Shown here in pieces: positions 59,505 through 60,000 of a stretch of DNA of 60,000 nucleotides (its first letter is position 1; each line of letters opens with the position of its first letter). Under the pieces are notes generated by a model that made no database searches, had not been told where the DNA came from, and saw only the letters and a list, made by a program, of their open reading frames with translations. The translations under genes were made by a program, and so were the position numbers. Origin of the DNA: Polytrichum commune (taxonomy: Eukaryota; Streptophyta; Polytrichopsida; Polytrichales; Polytrichaceae); NCBI GenBank assembly GCA_950295325.1, contig OX485806.1:5768001-5828000 (forward strand). The letters run 5' to 3'.

Positions 59505-59880
59505 CTTTCCGGGTACACGCCGGGTATCTCTGACGTGGAGGGTATCAAGGTCGGGTACCCGGGCGAGTTTACCATACTTTCCTATCCCACCGCTTGTGTT
59601 CTTGTGGTGGCTGTCGTCAAGTCGCGCCAGGTGTCTCTGACATAGCGGGAATCTGATCCCGGGTATCATGGCGAGTTGCGAGTCTTTCCTCACCCACCTT
59701 GTTTGTCGTGCAGTGTCTCTGATGTGGCGGTATCGTATCCGGGTATCTAGGGCGGGTATGTAAGTCCTTTCCTCACGAAGCTGGTGGTTGTTGCTCTTGT
59801 GACGTCATGCCAGGTGTTGGTGATGAGGTGGCGGGTATCAAGGGCGGGCTGTGATGAGTCTTTCCTCACCCCACCTATCT
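59505..59880. repeat. Degenerate tandem repeat of about 80-107 bp, four units
   Basis: The string GTGTCTCTGA.(G)TGGCGGGTATC recurs at 59524, 59631, 59713 and, more worn, 59814. Between units come GGGCGAGTTT-like and GTCTTTCCTCACCCACCTT-like segments in constant order. The block lies upstream of the trihelix gene. Confidence 0.7.
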
Positions 59881-60000
59881 ATCTTTCGTGGTTATTGTTA
59901 TTATGTAAAAGTAAGGCTTAAGTACCTATCGTGGAGGTAGATGGAGCTAACTGGGTTACTATTTTGTTGTTTACTACCTTATTTCTACTTGGGTTTCACA
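59881..60000. other. Window edge, nothing recognised
   Basis: Short AT-rich remainder with no feature seen. Confidence 0.4.

Overview
This window looks like nuclear DNA of a non-flowering land plant, most likely a moss or another bryophyte. The genes are split by GT-AG introns, coding islands are far apart, and the DNA between them is AT-rich and full of decayed transposons and simple repeats. The strongest lineage hint is a gene that fuses a protein kinase to an NB-ARC and leucine-rich repeats; this order (PNL) is known as a moss-type immune receptor class. The organism call rests on recognised families only, not on a database search.

Layout. 1-12 kb is gene-poor. It holds half of a duplicated segment (1-165 and 8748-8912), a complete hAT-type element with 18-bp inverted ends and an 8-bp target duplication (3148-4292), and old repeats. 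12.06-17.6 kb (+) carries the kinase-NB-ARC-LRR receptor, whose last exon is a nearly pure 72-bp tandem array. 18.04-18.73 kb is a near-identical copy of the NB-ARC/LRR junction without the array. 19.97-22.89 kb (-) is a seven-exon NERD-domain protein with a membrane-anchor-like N-terminus and a three-unit tandem repeat upstream. 23.6-27.5 kb is repeat-rich, with a possible SINE and a hairpin MITE. 27.5-32.1 kb (+) holds an F-box/kelch-type gene with possible small 5' exons. 35.97-41.69 kb (-) is an eight-exon, 1,266-residue WEB-family coiled-coil protein. 43-55 kb is gene-poor, with a Tigger/pogo-like element flanked by TA (46217-46778) and a decayed LINE tail (about 49.6-50.6 kb) between two direct repeats. 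55.54-59.01 kb (-) is a three-exon trihelix transcription factor ending in a SAM-like domain.

The genes do not form an operon or an obvious pathway; they are separate plant genes (immunity, membrane-linked NERD function, protein turnover, organelle or membrane movement, transcription). The receptor locus is the most unusual part. It has an actively homogenising LRR array, a linked partial duplicate, and a reading-frame conflict at the best-looking splice site between the NB-ARC and LRR exons. Exon borders were read by eye from GT/AG sites and reading phase. They agree in phase throughout the NERD, WEB and trihelix genes, which gives good confidence in those three models.
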